Below are positions 23,770 to 31,608 of a stretch of 33,483 nt of DNA, piece by piece. Made by a program: the position numbers and the translations under genes. The stretch is from Desulfobulbaceae bacterium (lineage in GTDB: Bacteria; Desulfobacterota; Desulfobulbia; Desulfobulbales; Desulfocapsaceae). Location: NCBI GenBank assembly GCA_008933635.1, contig WBUQ01000037.1, positions 1-33,483 on the forward strand, given 5' to 3'. The number at the start of each line of letters is the position of its first letter. Positions within the stretch are counted from its first letter, which is position 1. Below the pieces are notes generated by a model. The model did not search any database and was not told the origin of the DNA. It worked only from the letters and a program-made list of their open reading frames with translations.

Positions 23770-24507
23770 TCAAGGACACATCTGAGCCAGCAGCATCCCC
23801 ATCTTCTCCACGTGGCTTCCTTCCCAGTAGATCCTGTCACAGTTTCGGCAGATGCCGAACAGGTCGACATACCGGATGGTCAGCGGCTCCAGCCGCGGCA
23901 GGATGTCGCTTTTTGCAACCGGCTCAAGGGGCAGGTTGCATTCGAGGCAGCGGCTGAACGGCTTGGGCGGTTCACGGATGCCGAACAGCACGATTACCTC
24001 GCGCAGCTGGTCGAGGGGATTGTCGGCCCTGATACGCCGTCCGAATGCTACCTGTTTCCGCTTCAGCAGATCGAGGTTGCGGCTCAGCAGGAGGCGGGGT
24101 TCGGCCTGCAGAACGGCCAGGATGGTGCGGTCATCCCAGCAGGGGTCGTAGAGGGTGTCGAAACCGGCCATGCGCAGATATCGGGCCAGCCTGCCGGCAT
24201 TGACATCGACGACAAAGCGCAGCTCCGGCAGCGGAACCGGGTGCAGGATGGTCGGCCGCGTCACATCCCAGGGGGTCGGATGAGGGAAGATGTCGAAGCG
24301 CTGTCCGGCCTCGACCCGCCGGCAGAAATCGGCGGGCAGGCCGTCGCAGGCGATATCGCCGACCTCGGTATGCGGCAGGCCGAACGCTTCGATCGCGTCC
24401 TTGATTGAGGTGGCGCGGGTGACGGGCAGGGCGATCGGGTTGGCCGTCCGCCAGCGTGGGCGGAGCAGCCGGGGCAGATCGCCGTGGAAATGATAGATGG
24501 CGTTCAT
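23770..24507 (-). CDS. Mut7-C RNase with N-terminal ubiquitin-like domain
   Basis: A 245-residue fusion. Residues about 1-80 look like the MoaD/ThiS-type ubiquitin fold found in front of Mut7-C domains (NAIYHFHGDLPRLLRP; IKDAIEAFGLPHTEVGDIAC). From about 95, the PIN-like Mut7-C RNase core appears: RFVVDVNAGRLARYLRMAGF with Asp101, DTLYDPCWDD, and LLLSRNLDLLKRK. A zinc ribbon closes it with Cys187, Cys190 (CLECN) and Cys220, Cys223 (CRNCDRIYWEGSH). The family is predicted to act on RNA; no substrate is established. The ATG at 24507 has only a weak ribosome site. A candidate promoter lies at 24582-24610. Confidence 0.88.
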   Translation of the reverse strand: MNAIYHFHGDLPRLLRPRWRTANPIALPVTRATSIKDAIEAFGLPHTEVGDIACDGLPADFCRRVEAGQRFDIFPHPTPWDVTRPTILHPVPLPELRFVVDVNAGRLARYLRMAGFDTLYDPCWDDRTILAVLQAEPRLLLSRNLDLLKRKQVAFGRRIRADNPLDQLREVIVLFGIREPPKPFSRCLECNLPLEPVAKSDILPRLEPLTIRYVDLFGICRNCDRIYWEGSHVEKMGMLLAQMCP

Positions 24508-24581
24508 GGCATCACGAGATGACCTGGTCCGGGCGGCGGGTTGCCGGCGTGTGCGGTCTCCTGCTTCCCCTCTCTCCCGCT

Positions 24582-24610
24582 ATCATATCACAGACGGTAG
24601 GAAAGGTCAG
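24582..24610 (-). promoter_or_regulatory. Possible promoter for Mut7-C
   Basis: On the minus strand CTGACC (24610-24605), 17 bases, TATGAT (24587-24582). The -35 matches 4 of 6 and the -10 matches 5 of 6. It overlaps the gap after the upstream gene, so Mut7-C can be transcribed alone as well as by read-through. Confidence 0.35.
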
Positions 24611-24620
24611 GCCTGCACGT

Positions 24621-25838
24621 TCAGTCTATCAGCGTCACCGGCGGCACGCCGCCTTTTCCGGTCTCCGCCGCCTTTTCCGTGCAGAGGGAGAGGAACCTGC
24701 CGTCCGGGATGACCAGGCACTGCCATCTCGTCCCATGCCGGTAGAGGAATTGCAGCAGCTGTGCCTGTTCTTCCGCTTCGAGCTGCATCTCGCTGACATC
24801 GATCAGCCATAATGGCAGGTTGCCCCGGATATCCTCATGGATTGCGGTGGCGGCAGCCAGCAGCGCCTCGATTCTCCTGACGGGCGTCAGTTCCGGCAAC
24901 GGTCTGGCATACGGACCTTTGCCGCTTTCCAGCGTTATCAAGCCTTCGGCCAATCGGCAATGGAGGGCCAGCTGATGGTATCCGGCCTGCAGGGAAAGGT
25001 TGATCCGTTCCAGGCTGTGGGCGATGGCGGTTGTCCCGGTGTGGCCGTTGTCGAGGGCTTCGGCGAGAAAGCCAAGGGGTGAAAGGCAGGCGGCTGCTGC
25101 GAGAGGGGAGTCTGCCTGGTTCGGGATGAGGCCTGTTGTCACGGCGTTTACAAAGAAAAAGCAGGGTAGATGCTCGCCCGCCAGTTGTCTCGCCTCCCTG
25201 AAATGCTGCGCCCGTTCGACGGCATGGATGCAGGCTTCGAGACCTGGCAGGGCTTTTTCAGGCAGAAAGGGGCGCAGGGCCATCAGCCGGCTCTTCAGTT
25301 CGCCCTCGATATTGCCCCTGATCCGGTCCGCACCGCGCAGGCCGGCGATGAGGTCGCGCAGGCGACCGGCAACCGAATCTCCGTCCTTGCCGACCCGGGA
25401 CAGCAGGCCGGCGATCGCCGGTTCTATCTCGCTCCAGCGGGTCGATCCCGCCAGCTCGACGAAATTGCTCCAGCGACTGTAATCCCGCCTCCTGCCAAAC
25501 TCCACCCGGTCAGTGGCATAATACAGCGGATCGATCGTAGCCAGTCCCTGCACCAGTTCGGACGAAGCGGCAAAGACCGCGATGGCGGCCGTCTTCTTGG
25601 ACGGGATGATCCTTCTGGTATAGTCCGGGCCGGCTATCGACCGGGGAAGATCGCGAAAAGGGTCCATCGCCTGGATATCGTATGGCGGATTGATGGTCTG
25701 CAGCATCTGCAGCAGGGCCCGGGAGTGGTCCGCCTGGGGGTTCCTGAAGACGTTGATCCCACTGTCGACCTGGATCCACTGGCTGTTGGGGATGGCCGGG
25801 TGACCGACGATGCGGAATGTCAGCAGCTGCATCGGCAT
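24621..25838 (-). CDS. ABC/SMC-like ATPase relative with degenerate motifs
   Basis: A 405-residue protein not recognised by name. Its opening has the shape of an SMC/RecF-type ATPase head: a strand pair (QLLTFRIVGH...WIQVDSGINV), then FRNPQADHSRALLQMLQTIN (31-50) where the Walker A loop and first helix would stand, but without the G-x-x-G-x-G-K-S/T residues. The end mirrors a Walker B/D-loop region: LPLWLIDVSEMQLEAEEQAQ (341-360) and LVIPDGRFLSL (375-385), with Asp347 but no catalytic Glu pair. The middle (about 130-300) is mostly helical. It is likely an inactive or scaffolding relative. The start is the ATG at 25838 with CAGGA upstream. It follows the thioesterase by 25 bases. Confidence 0.65.
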   Translation of the reverse strand: MPMQLLTFRIVGHPAIPNSQWIQVDSGINVFRNPQADHSRALLQMLQTINPPYDIQAMDPFRDLPRSIAGPDYTRRIIPSKKTAAIAVFAASSELVQGLATIDPLYYATDRVEFGRRRDYSRWSNFVELAGSTRWSEIEPAIAGLLSRVGKDGDSVAGRLRDLIAGLRGADRIRGNIEGELKSRLMALRPFLPEKALPGLEACIHAVERAQHFREARQLAGEHLPCFFFVNAVTTGLIPNQADSPLAAAACLSPLGFLAEALDNGHTGTTAIAHSLERINLSLQAGYHQLALHCRLAEGLITLESGKGPYARPLPELTPVRRIEALLAAATAIHEDIRGNLPLWLIDVSEMQLEAEEQAQLLQFLYRHGTRWQCLVIPDGRFLSLCTEKAAETGKGGVPPVTLID

Positions 25839-25863
25839 CTATCCTGAACGATGGGGTTGTCCG

Positions 25864-26304
25864 TCATTCCGTGCCATAACCCATGGCCTCGCGGAGCTTC
25901 ATCCGGCTGCGGACAAAGATGCCGCTGCCCCTGCCCACCTCGCTGCCGCTGCCGTCATACAGCACTGACTCGGCGACAAACTGGGTCCTGTTGCTGCTGA
26001 CCACCTTCCCGACCGAGCGCAGGCTGCCCGAAGATACCGGGCGGGTGAGATAGGTCGTGAAGGCGGTGGTCAGGACGAAGAATTCCGGTTCGCAGGAGTT
26101 GGCTGCGAAAAAAGCGGCGTCGTCCAGCATCTTGAAGTAGACCGAACCGTGCAGGGCGCCACCGGAGTGGAAGAACTGTTCCGTCACCACCATTTCGATC
26201 TCCGCCTCCCGCTCCCTTACCTGCATGGCAGGTCGATAGATGGCGTTGATCGGAGCGGCGGCATACATCCGTGCAAGTCTGGCATAATGGTCGGGGTTGC
26301 TCAT
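25864..26304 (-). CDS. Hot-dog-fold thioesterase (PaaI-like)
   Basis: A 146-residue protein of the PaaI/4HBT thioesterase group, which hydrolyses acyl-CoA thioesters. The hot-dog helix region is FFHSGGALHGSVYFKMLDDA (about 45-64), with His54 and Asp61-Asp62 in the usual active-site positions. It is followed by strands AFTTYLTRPVSSGSLRSVGK and FVAESVLYDGSGSEVGRGSG. The length is standard. AAGGAG precedes the ATG at 26304. It follows the DUF3786 gene by 84 bases. Its substrate could relate to the acyl-CoA synthetase-like protein at 17633, but the two are far apart. Confidence 0.88.
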   Translation of the reverse strand: MSNPDHYARLARMYAAAPINAIYRPAMQVREREAEIEMVVTEQFFHSGGALHGSVYFKMLDDAAFFAANSCEPEFFVLTTAFTTYLTRPVSSGSLRSVGKVVSSNRTQFVAESVLYDGSGSEVGRGSGIFVRSRMKLREAMGYGTE

Positions 26305-26388
26305 TTGGCCATCTCCTTCCTGGGCTGTGCGACGGGAATGTCGCACGCATCTTCCGGGGCGGGCCTGCATTGTCCGCCGCCGCTTACT

Positions 26389-26991
26389 TCAATCCCTCTC
26401 CCTGCCCAGACGGTCGCAGATGCCCACGGCCAGGGCGAAGACGACATCGGCAGCGAGAAAGCTGCCGATGGCCGCGTCGAAGAGGACCTTCGCCTCCGCC
26501 GGGAATTCATCGTCGCCCTGCCAGTACAGTACCGCCACCGGGATGCGGGGGGTGATGGCGAAACGCCAGGAGGCATCGGCGAGGCTGAGAGGAACTCCCT
26601 GCAACTGCTCGCACCGTCTGTTGAACCTCTCGATATCATTGTTGAATCTGGCCGTGATCAGGTCGCTGGGGATGGCGTGGGGGCCACGGAAAAAGGTGGC
26701 GCCGCCGGGGATATCCTTCTCGGAGATCCAGTGGCCGGCCGCTTCCATCCCGTTTGCCCGCAGAAGATAATGGACGAGGAAGAGTTCGAGATAGGGATGA
26801 AGCGGCGCTATTGCAGGGTCGGCCGGCCCGACCCGTTGCAACTCGGGCTGGACACGGTACAGCCGGTCCCAGAGAGTGATCGTATACGCCCGTTCACGGC
26901 CGTCGCAGGTGCAGGCCGTTCTTCTGCAGACGTCTTCAGCAGGCATTGCGGCGAGTTGCTGGAAAAATACCCTGTCGATCAGTTCAGGCAT
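26389..26991 (-). CDS. DUF3786 protein
   Basis: A 200-residue protein of the DUF3786 family, common in anaerobes and of unknown function. Its signatures are GATFFRGPHAIPSDLITARF (about 99-118), the RFNRRCEQLQG helix, ITPRIPVAVLYWQGDDEFPA (with the conserved W-x-G-D-D/E-F-P) and VLFDAAIGSFLAADVVFAL. Two cysteines at about 22 and 27-29 (CRRTACTCDG) are often associated with metal binding in such proteins. The start at ATG 26991 overlaps the end of the DUF488 gene by 8 bases and has AGAAGG right upstream. Co-transcribed with DUF488. Confidence 0.85.
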   Translation of the reverse strand: MPELIDRVFFQQLAAMPAEDVCRRTACTCDGRERAYTITLWDRLYRVQPELQRVGPADPAIAPLHPYLELFLVHYLLRANGMEAAGHWISEKDIPGGATFFRGPHAIPSDLITARFNNDIERFNRRCEQLQGVPLSLADASWRFAITPRIPVAVLYWQGDDEFPAEAKVLFDAAIGSFLAADVVFALAVGICDRLGRERD

Positions 26992-27436
26992 CCTTCTGTC
27001 TTCCTGTGGTGAGACTGTGTTCCGGTTTGTCGGCGGGTTCATTCGCTTCCCCTATGATCTTCGCCCCGCACTCGGCCAGGAGCTGCCTGAGGATGGAGCG
27101 GTGGCACCGCTGTTCGTTTTCGCAGTAGCAGCCGACGGAAAAATCGGTCGAGTGCGACAGGGCCGCCAGCAGTTCGAGATCGTGGCGAGCCTCCGGAGCG
27201 GCCATCTCCGCTTTGTACTTCCTGGCGAACAGTTCCCACTGGGCATCGGATCCGGCGTTCCGGCCGAGCTTCATCGTATCGGCGCTGGGGGCGAGGTTGG
27301 GGAACCAGACGTCATACCAGTCCTGTTCCGAGTAAAGGGCCTTCGGTACGCCGCGTGGTGGCCGCCGGACCGTGCCGACCCTGAGCCCTTCACCCGGTTT
27401 CCTCGGTGTGCCGAGGCGGACGATACTGATGCTCAT
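26984..27436 (-). CDS. DUF488 family protein
   Basis: A 150-residue protein of the DUF488 family. Signatures: VGTVRRPPRGVPKALYSEQD and YDVWFPNLAPS (about 20-50), and the Cys motif SVGCYCENEQRCHRSILRQL (about 99-118), where C-x-C with a later C-H is the usual family ending. Function unknown; a nucleic-acid or redox role has been suggested from the motif. AAGGAG precedes the ATG at 27436. First gene of the run to 23770. The last 25 residues (NEPADKPEHSLTTGRQKDA) are unstructured. Confidence 0.85.
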   Translation of the reverse strand: MSISIVRLGTPRKPGEGLRVGTVRRPPRGVPKALYSEQDWYDVWFPNLAPSADTMKLGRNAGSDAQWELFARKYKAEMAAPEARHDLELLAALSHSTDFSVGCYCENEQRCHRSILRQLLAECGAKIIGEANEPADKPEHSLTTGRQKDA

Positions 27437-27749
27437 ACGGACTCCTTGCTGTCGGGATTATCGAAACGGATCCCTGTCGGCCCGCTGGAGGCAGGGGCAG
27501 TTCTGCCGAGCGGCAGCCTGGGCGCGCCCACCCTGCCGATACTGGATTGCGGGACGGGTTGCGGGGCAGCCATCTTGTGTTTCTGTCGCGAGGTTACTCT
27601 CTGCCGCACCTAAAAAGCAATGATGTTGTTGTGTCTCGCAAGGGATGCCGGACTTCCGCTCAGCTCAGGCCTGGCGTGTCGATTGGCTGTTGAAAGGGCT
27701 GCAGTCCGGTGTCCGTATTGCGGGATTGCCACTGGTCAGCCTGACATGG
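27437..27749. other. Gene-free stretch before the DUF488 operon
   Basis: 313 bases with no supported gene on either strand. It should hold the DUF488 promoter (minus) and termination for the 27750 gene. A short palindromic segment (GCCGAGCGGC) lies at about 27508-27517. No clear promoter or T-tract terminator was found. Confidence 0.5.
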
Positions 27750-28019
27750 TCAGACCGGGAAAATGGCCGCCCGGAATGGACGGCCCCCACGTGCACCTGC
27801 GGTGCCGGAATACGCGGTATCTGAGGAGAACCGCAGATGGTTGAGGTTTTCCAGGGAGAATCTGCTGTTGCAGTCGTGGAACGTCTTGCAGGTCGTCTGC
27901 TCATCCTTGGACAGGGAATCGAGGCTTCCACTACCGTGCATCTCTTCAGTCACTGTGCAGACATAGCCGCGGCCTTCATTATCTGTTACCCATACATGGG
28001 TCATGAAAGAGTCGTTCAT
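27750..28019 (-). CDS. Small 89-residue protein, function unknown
   Basis: An 89-residue protein. The first half is well formed and acidic: FMTHVWVTDNEGRGYVCTVT, then LDSLSKDEQTTCKTF. The second half, from about residue 50, becomes Ser/Gly/Arg-rich and ends in GRPFRAAIFPV, which may be non-native. The ATG at 28019 has GAGGAGGG seven bases upstream, the strongest evidence that the gene is real. A GC-rich hairpin (27765-27785, GGCCGCCC with GGACGGCC) lies in its last codons and could end the transcript. No family is recognised with certainty. Confidence 0.6.
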   Translation of the reverse strand: MNDSFMTHVWVTDNEGRGYVCTVTEEMHGSGSLDSLSKDEQTTCKTFHDCNSRFSLENLNHLRFSSDTAYSGTAGARGGRPFRAAIFPV

Positions 28020-28142
28020 CGTGCCCTCCTCGATCGGATGGAAAGGGCATTGAGCCCGGCAATTCGTGGATAGCTTCGCCCTGGATCATCTCGGTGGCCT
28101 GCCGTCGGGGACAGGTCGTGAATCGGGGACGAGGCCTCGGCG

Positions 28143-28160
28143 CAGCCGGCCGACCGGCTG
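28143..28160. terminator. Hairpin after the flavodoxin gene
   Basis: CAGCCGG (28143-28149) pairs perfectly with CCGGCTG (28154-28160), tetraloop CCGA, about 80 bases after the flavodoxin stop on the minus strand. No T tract. Confidence 0.35.
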
Positions 28161-28241
28161 TATGGCGCCGGCGGCATGACGGGAATCGGCAAAGCATACC
28201 TGCAACGATAAGGGCTTTTCCGCGGAGGGCAATGGCTGAAA

Positions 28242-28676
28242 TCAGCCGATTTTGGCAGCCAGTTCCCGGCCGTAGGACTGGGCCACCTTGACGCCGCCGC
28301 CGACCGAACTCGACTTCAGCATCAGCGGTCCACCCGCCATCTCCATGCCGTAGACATTCCGCATCGTCTCGAAAATTCTCTCGGCTGCCTCGCCGCTCCA
28401 GCCGAAGGCTCCGAATGCCCCGCCGACCTTTCCCTGCAGGGCGGCCCGCTCGGCGAGGAAGAGAAAGGTCTTCATCCTGTCCATCATTGTCCCGTGATAG
28501 GTGGACGAGCCGAAAGCATAGATATCGTAGCCCTCGAGTTCGGTCTCACGCTTGATCTCGGTGACGTCCTTCACGGTTACGTCGATGGCGGAAAATCGCA
28601 GTCCTTCCGCGATCAGTTCGGCGATGTTTCTGGTTTCTCCGGTGCGGGTGGAATAGGCGATGAGTGCTTTCGGCAT
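28242..28676 (-). CDS. Flavodoxin
   Basis: A 144-residue FMN-binding electron carrier. The phosphate-binding loop is AYSTRTGETRNIAELIAEGL (7-26, S/T-x-T-G-x-T), then YDIYAFGSSTYHGTMMDRMK (50-69) and GAFGAFGWSGEAAERIF (87-103), the family's second and third FMN contacts. The length fits short-chain flavodoxins. AAGGAG lies eight bases before the ATG at 28676. It is 90 bases downstream of the DUF362 ferredoxin and may be its electron partner. Confidence 0.9.
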   Translation of the reverse strand: MPKALIAYSTRTGETRNIAELIAEGLRFSAIDVTVKDVTEIKRETELEGYDIYAFGSSTYHGTMMDRMKTFLFLAERAALQGKVGGAFGAFGWSGEAAERIFETMRNVYGMEMAGGPLMLKSSSVGGGVKVAQSYGRELAAKIG

Positions 28677-28766
28677 GTGGTCTCTCCTTGTGCGGGATGG
28701 ATTGATCGGGTTGAGGCGTCATTTTCGGTTGCGGGGCGATGCTGAAGGCAGGCCCCGAACCGGTGG

Positions 28767-29834
28767 TCAACGGTGGATCAGCTCATAATCCGTGTCGCCG
28801 AACTGCAGTTCCCTGGCATAGTCGAGCTGGAGCCGGTAAGGGATGTCGTACGCGAGCTGCGACAGCGCCTTGCCGGCCTGCATCTCGACCAGGTCGAGGG
28901 AGGCGGCATCGAGTGCAACCGGGTCCTGGGAAACCAGGATGCCGATGTCCGGCACGATTTTCTTGTAGGTGTGCCCCATACAGTCGCAGTCCTTGGAAAT
29001 GCGGGTCAGCATGTTGACGAACAGGCTCTTGTCCTGAAACAGGGAGCAGATGCCCATCGCATGTTCGACGACCTTTTTCTGCAGATCCTCATAGGTTGCT
29101 CCCCAGTCGAATTTAACGGCATCGAAACGGCACATGGCGAGGCATTGGCCGCAGCCGATGCACTTATTTGCACTGATCGCCGCCACCTTTTTTCTGAGGG
29201 TGACAGCATCCTGCGGACACCATTTGACGCAGGTGCCGCAACCGGTGCATTTCGCCGTGACGATCTTCGGCTTGGCGGTGGAGTGCTGCTCCATCTTGCC
29301 CTTGCGGCTGGCGCAACCCATGCCGAGGTTCTTCAGCGTGGCACCGAAGCCGGCGGCGAGATGGCCGGTGAAATGGGAGACTGCGACCAGGGCGTTGCAT
29401 TTGGCGAACAGGGCGGCGATATGCACGGACGAATACATCCTGCCGGCTACCGGCACCAGGCATTCCTCGTCGCCGAACAGGCCGTCGGCCATGATTGTCG
29501 GCATGCCGGTGGCGGCCATCCCGAATCCCTGGCTATGGGCATGGGTGATGTGGCTGATGGCGTCGCTGCGGTTGCCTTTGTAAAGTGTCGAGGTCTCGGT
29601 GAGGAAGGGATGTCCGCCCCGCTGCCTGACGGCATCGCCGATGACCTTCAGGAAAGGCGGCCGGGCATAGCCGGTCTTCTTCGATTCGCCGAAGTGGGTC
29701 TTGACGGCGGTGACATCTTTTTCGGCGATGCAGCCAAGCAGGTTTTCCGCCTCGATCAGGTCGCCGAGCCGATCGCACAGTTGCCCGTCCTTTTCGTTTG
29801 GTGCTGCCTCGATACAGTAGACTTTCGCGCTCAT
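28767..29834 (-). CDS. DUF362 protein with two 4Fe-4S motifs
   Basis: A 355-residue protein. The DUF362 fold flanks an inserted ferredoxin: THFGESKKTGYARPPFLKVI (about 46-65), ETSTLYKGNRSDAI (80-93), ALVAVSHFTGHLAAGFGATL (148-167) and, at the end, VSQDPVALDAASLDLVEMQAG. Two 4Fe-4S sets are present: Cys196, 199, 202, 206 (CTGCGTCVKWCP) and Cys225, 228, 231, 235 (CIGCGQCLAMCRF). Function of the family is not established; a cytoplasmic electron-transfer or metal-insertion role is expected. The start is ATG 29834 with AGAGG upstream. It sits between two flavodoxin-type genes on the same strand. Confidence 0.9.
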   Translation of the reverse strand: MSAKVYCIEAAPNEKDGQLCDRLGDLIEAENLLGCIAEKDVTAVKTHFGESKKTGYARPPFLKVIGDAVRQRGGHPFLTETSTLYKGNRSDAISHITHAHSQGFGMAATGMPTIMADGLFGDEECLVPVAGRMYSSVHIAALFAKCNALVAVSHFTGHLAAGFGATLKNLGMGCASRKGKMEQHSTAKPKIVTAKCTGCGTCVKWCPQDAVTLRKKVAAISANKCIGCGQCLAMCRFDAVKFDWGATYEDLQKKVVEHAMGICSLFQDKSLFVNMLTRISKDCDCMGHTYKKIVPDIGILVSQDPVALDAASLDLVEMQAGKALSQLAYDIPYRLQLDYARELQFGDTDYELIHR

Positions 29835-29915
29835 GGTGGCCTCTTTGGTTGATGAGGTGATATATGGCGAGCAGAAAAACGGCCGATCGGCTGCCGGTGC
29901 CGGTCAGGAACGGGG

Positions 29916-30383
29916 TCAGAAAATTCCGAAATCGAGTCCGGCAGCCAGAGTCTGTCCCAGTTCCTCCAGTTCTGCCAGCTCCTTTTCGCCCGGTCTCCCC
30001 ACGATCCGGAGATGTTCCAGGACCTTGCGCCATTTGTAGCCGGCGGCGATCCGCTCGATCTGCATGATGGCGCCGCGACCGTCGTTGCCGGCGCAGACAA
30101 AGATGATAAACGGCAGGCCGATGGTTTTTTCCTGCGCCGCGCCGAAGGTGCGATCGAAGAAATCCTTGATCATGCCGGCCATGGTGCCGAAATACTCGGG
30201 GGAACCGATGGCGATCGCGCCACAATCGAGCAGGTCGTCGATGCCGGCCTCTGCTGCCGGCTTGAGCACCGTCGTGATCTCTTTTTCCCTGGCCGCTCCC
30301 CTGGCGAAGTGCCGGGCCATCAGTTCCATCGTGCCGCCCTGGGAGTGATAGATCACCAGGATCCTCTTCTTGCCGGTCGCCAT
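29916..30383 (-). CDS. Flavodoxin-family NAD(P)H:FMN reductase-like protein
   Basis: A 155-residue flavodoxin-fold protein. The FMN phosphate loop is VIYHSQGGTMELMARHFARG (10-29, S-x-G-G-T). GAIAIGSPEYFGTMAGMIKD (55-74) is the second contact, and FIIFVCAGNDGRGAIMQIER follows. Such proteins pass electrons from NAD(P)H or ferredoxin to FMN-dependent partners. The ATG at 30383 has a weak ribosome site; the gene follows the CAP lipoprotein by 19 bases, so it may be translationally linked. It lies 81 bases upstream of the DUF362 gene. Confidence 0.87.
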   Translation of the reverse strand: MATGKKRILVIYHSQGGTMELMARHFARGAAREKEITTVLKPAAEAGIDDLLDCGAIAIGSPEYFGTMAGMIKDFFDRTFGAAQEKTIGLPFIIFVCAGNDGRGAIMQIERIAAGYKWRKVLEHLRIVGRPGEKELAELEELGQTLAAGLDFGIF

Positions 30384-30402
30384 CGCCTAACCCGGTCTCT
30401 GG

Positions 30403-30834
30403 TCACATGCAGGCAAAATAGGTCACGTACCGGCCGACCTCGGCGATACCGACCCGATTCACCCGATCGTTCAGCATGTTATCGTTATGGCCGTCGGACT
30501 GGCGCCAGCCTTCGAACATGTGCTGCGGCGACGGGTAATTCCAGCCGACGTTTTCGACGCAGACCCAGCTGCCGGCCTGTCTGAAGCGTTTGTCGAAACC
30601 ACGGTGGCTGGATTTTTCCCTGCGGAACATATTGATGCTGTGATCCCTGGCCAGCAGGGCGAGTCCGGAATCCCAACGCAGGGCATCAAGGCCGCAGGAT
30701 GTGCGGTACCGGTTGATCCGATCGAACAGGGTGAGGCTGTAATAGTCGGGCGCCTCTTCCGGGATAACGAGGGGCTTGGGTGTGCAGGCTGTGACTGCCA
30801 GCAGGGCCATGAGGATGAAAAATGTCGATTTCAT
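30403..30834 (-). CDS. CAP-domain lipoprotein
   Basis: A 143-residue envelope lipoprotein. The lipobox is LLAVTAC with Cys17. The mature part is a CAP/SCP-PR1 domain: LFDRINRYRTSCGLDALRWD (36-55), LALLARDHSINMFRR with a conserved His, VCVENVGWNYPSPQHMFEGW with Glu, and SDGHNDNMLNDRVNRVGI with the second His. These are the residues lining the CAP cavity. Bacterial members act on the cell envelope with mostly unknown substrates. The ATG at 30834 has no clear ribosome site. It precedes the flavodoxin-like gene in the same direction. Confidence 0.87.
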   Translation of the reverse strand: MKSTFFILMALLAVTACTPKPLVIPEEAPDYYSLTLFDRINRYRTSCGLDALRWDSGLALLARDHSINMFRREKSSHRGFDKRFRQAGSWVCVENVGWNYPSPQHMFEGWRQSDGHNDNMLNDRVNRVGIAEVGRYVTYFACM

Positions 30835-31282
30835 CGGTTGATCGGCTACGGGCCGCCAGCTTGGTGAGCAGTTGAATGGCGGCATGCGATGCCGCCTTCC
30901 TTCCGGACGCTGTCACTTCAGAACCTCTCATATCTTCGGGGAGATGTCCAGAAGATAGTGCGCATCCATCGGCAGACGGCTCTTTTGCCCTGACACTTCG
31001 CTGCCCGCAGAATCGAATCATCGAAAGAGTGTGCTCGTACCTGTGGTAAAATTCATCGAGCGCCCCGATGCAGAATATGATGTCTCGTCTCCGGTCGGGC
31101 GCTGGTCAGTGTGCAATCATGGTTTTTCCAGGTCGAATGCAACTGGCTGCGGGTCGGGTTTCGTCACCCCGCGAGGCATCCCGACCTGAAGGCGGGTGGA
31201 GGGGAAATGCGAAGGGGCCTCCCGGGTAGGGAGACCCCTGTGGGTGGATGGGGTTGATTGTCTCGCTGCGGGTTTCCTGGCG
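30835..31282. other. Intergenic region upstream of the CAP gene
   Basis: 448 bases without a supported gene. It holds a perfect 8-bp hairpin with a GCG loop at 30878-30896 (GGCGGCAT with ATGCCGCC) in the presumed CAP leader, a GGTCGGG/CCCGACC inverted repeat at about 31155-31190, and the terminator hairpin at 31213-31239. No promoter was clear. Confidence 0.55.
31213..31239 (-). terminator. Terminator hairpin after the 87-residue gene
   Basis: AGGGGCCTCCC (31213-31223) pairs with GGGAGACCCCT (31229-31239) with one wobble and a 5-base loop, 44 bases after the stop of the minus-strand gene. On that strand it is followed by TCGCATTTCC, a poor T run. Confidence 0.55.
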
Positions 31283-31546
31283 TCATGTTTCGGCGCAGGT
31301 GGAAAGCTCGAAATTGCGTTTCAACTGGGCGATCTGCATTCCCAGCGGGATGCATTTCTCTCCTTCCAGGCAGCTGTCAGCCTCTTCGGTTTCAATGAAT
31401 GTCCGCAGATGATGTTCGCCACGGTGCAGATCGACTGCCCAGGCACTGACGTTTTCATCATATTCGACATCGAAATCGATACCACAGGCTCCTGCCTTCG
31501 GGAAAACTTCCTCTATCTTTCTGCACAGTTCTTCTCTGGTTGTCAT
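31283..31546 (-). CDS. Small 87-residue Cys-containing protein
   Basis: An 87-residue acidic protein. It reads MTTREELCRKIEEVFPKAGA then CGIDFDVEYDENVSAWAVDL, then HRGEHHLRTFIETEEADSC, ending LGMQIAQLKRNFELSTC. Cysteines at 8, 21, 56, 62 and 84 hint at metal binding or disulfides; the sequence is cytoplasmic. The ATG at 31546 has a perfect AGGAGG eight bases upstream; earlier starts at 31552 and 31555 overlap that site. A strong promoter and a terminator hairpin frame it, so it is a stand-alone unit. No family name is assigned. Confidence 0.75.
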   Translation of the reverse strand: MTTREELCRKIEEVFPKAGACGIDFDVEYDENVSAWAVDLHRGEHHLRTFIETEEADSCLEGEKCIPLGMQIAQLKRNFELSTCAET

Positions 31547-31608
31547 TGTCATCACCTCCTGCAGGGAGAAAGGAATGTCCGGCAGAGAAACGCTCTACCG
31601 ATACCGTT

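Noticed and set aside
28773-29852. 359-codon open frame antisense to the DUF362 gene
   Set aside because: The minus strand carries two complete 4Fe-4S motifs and family signatures; the opposite frame is a shadow.
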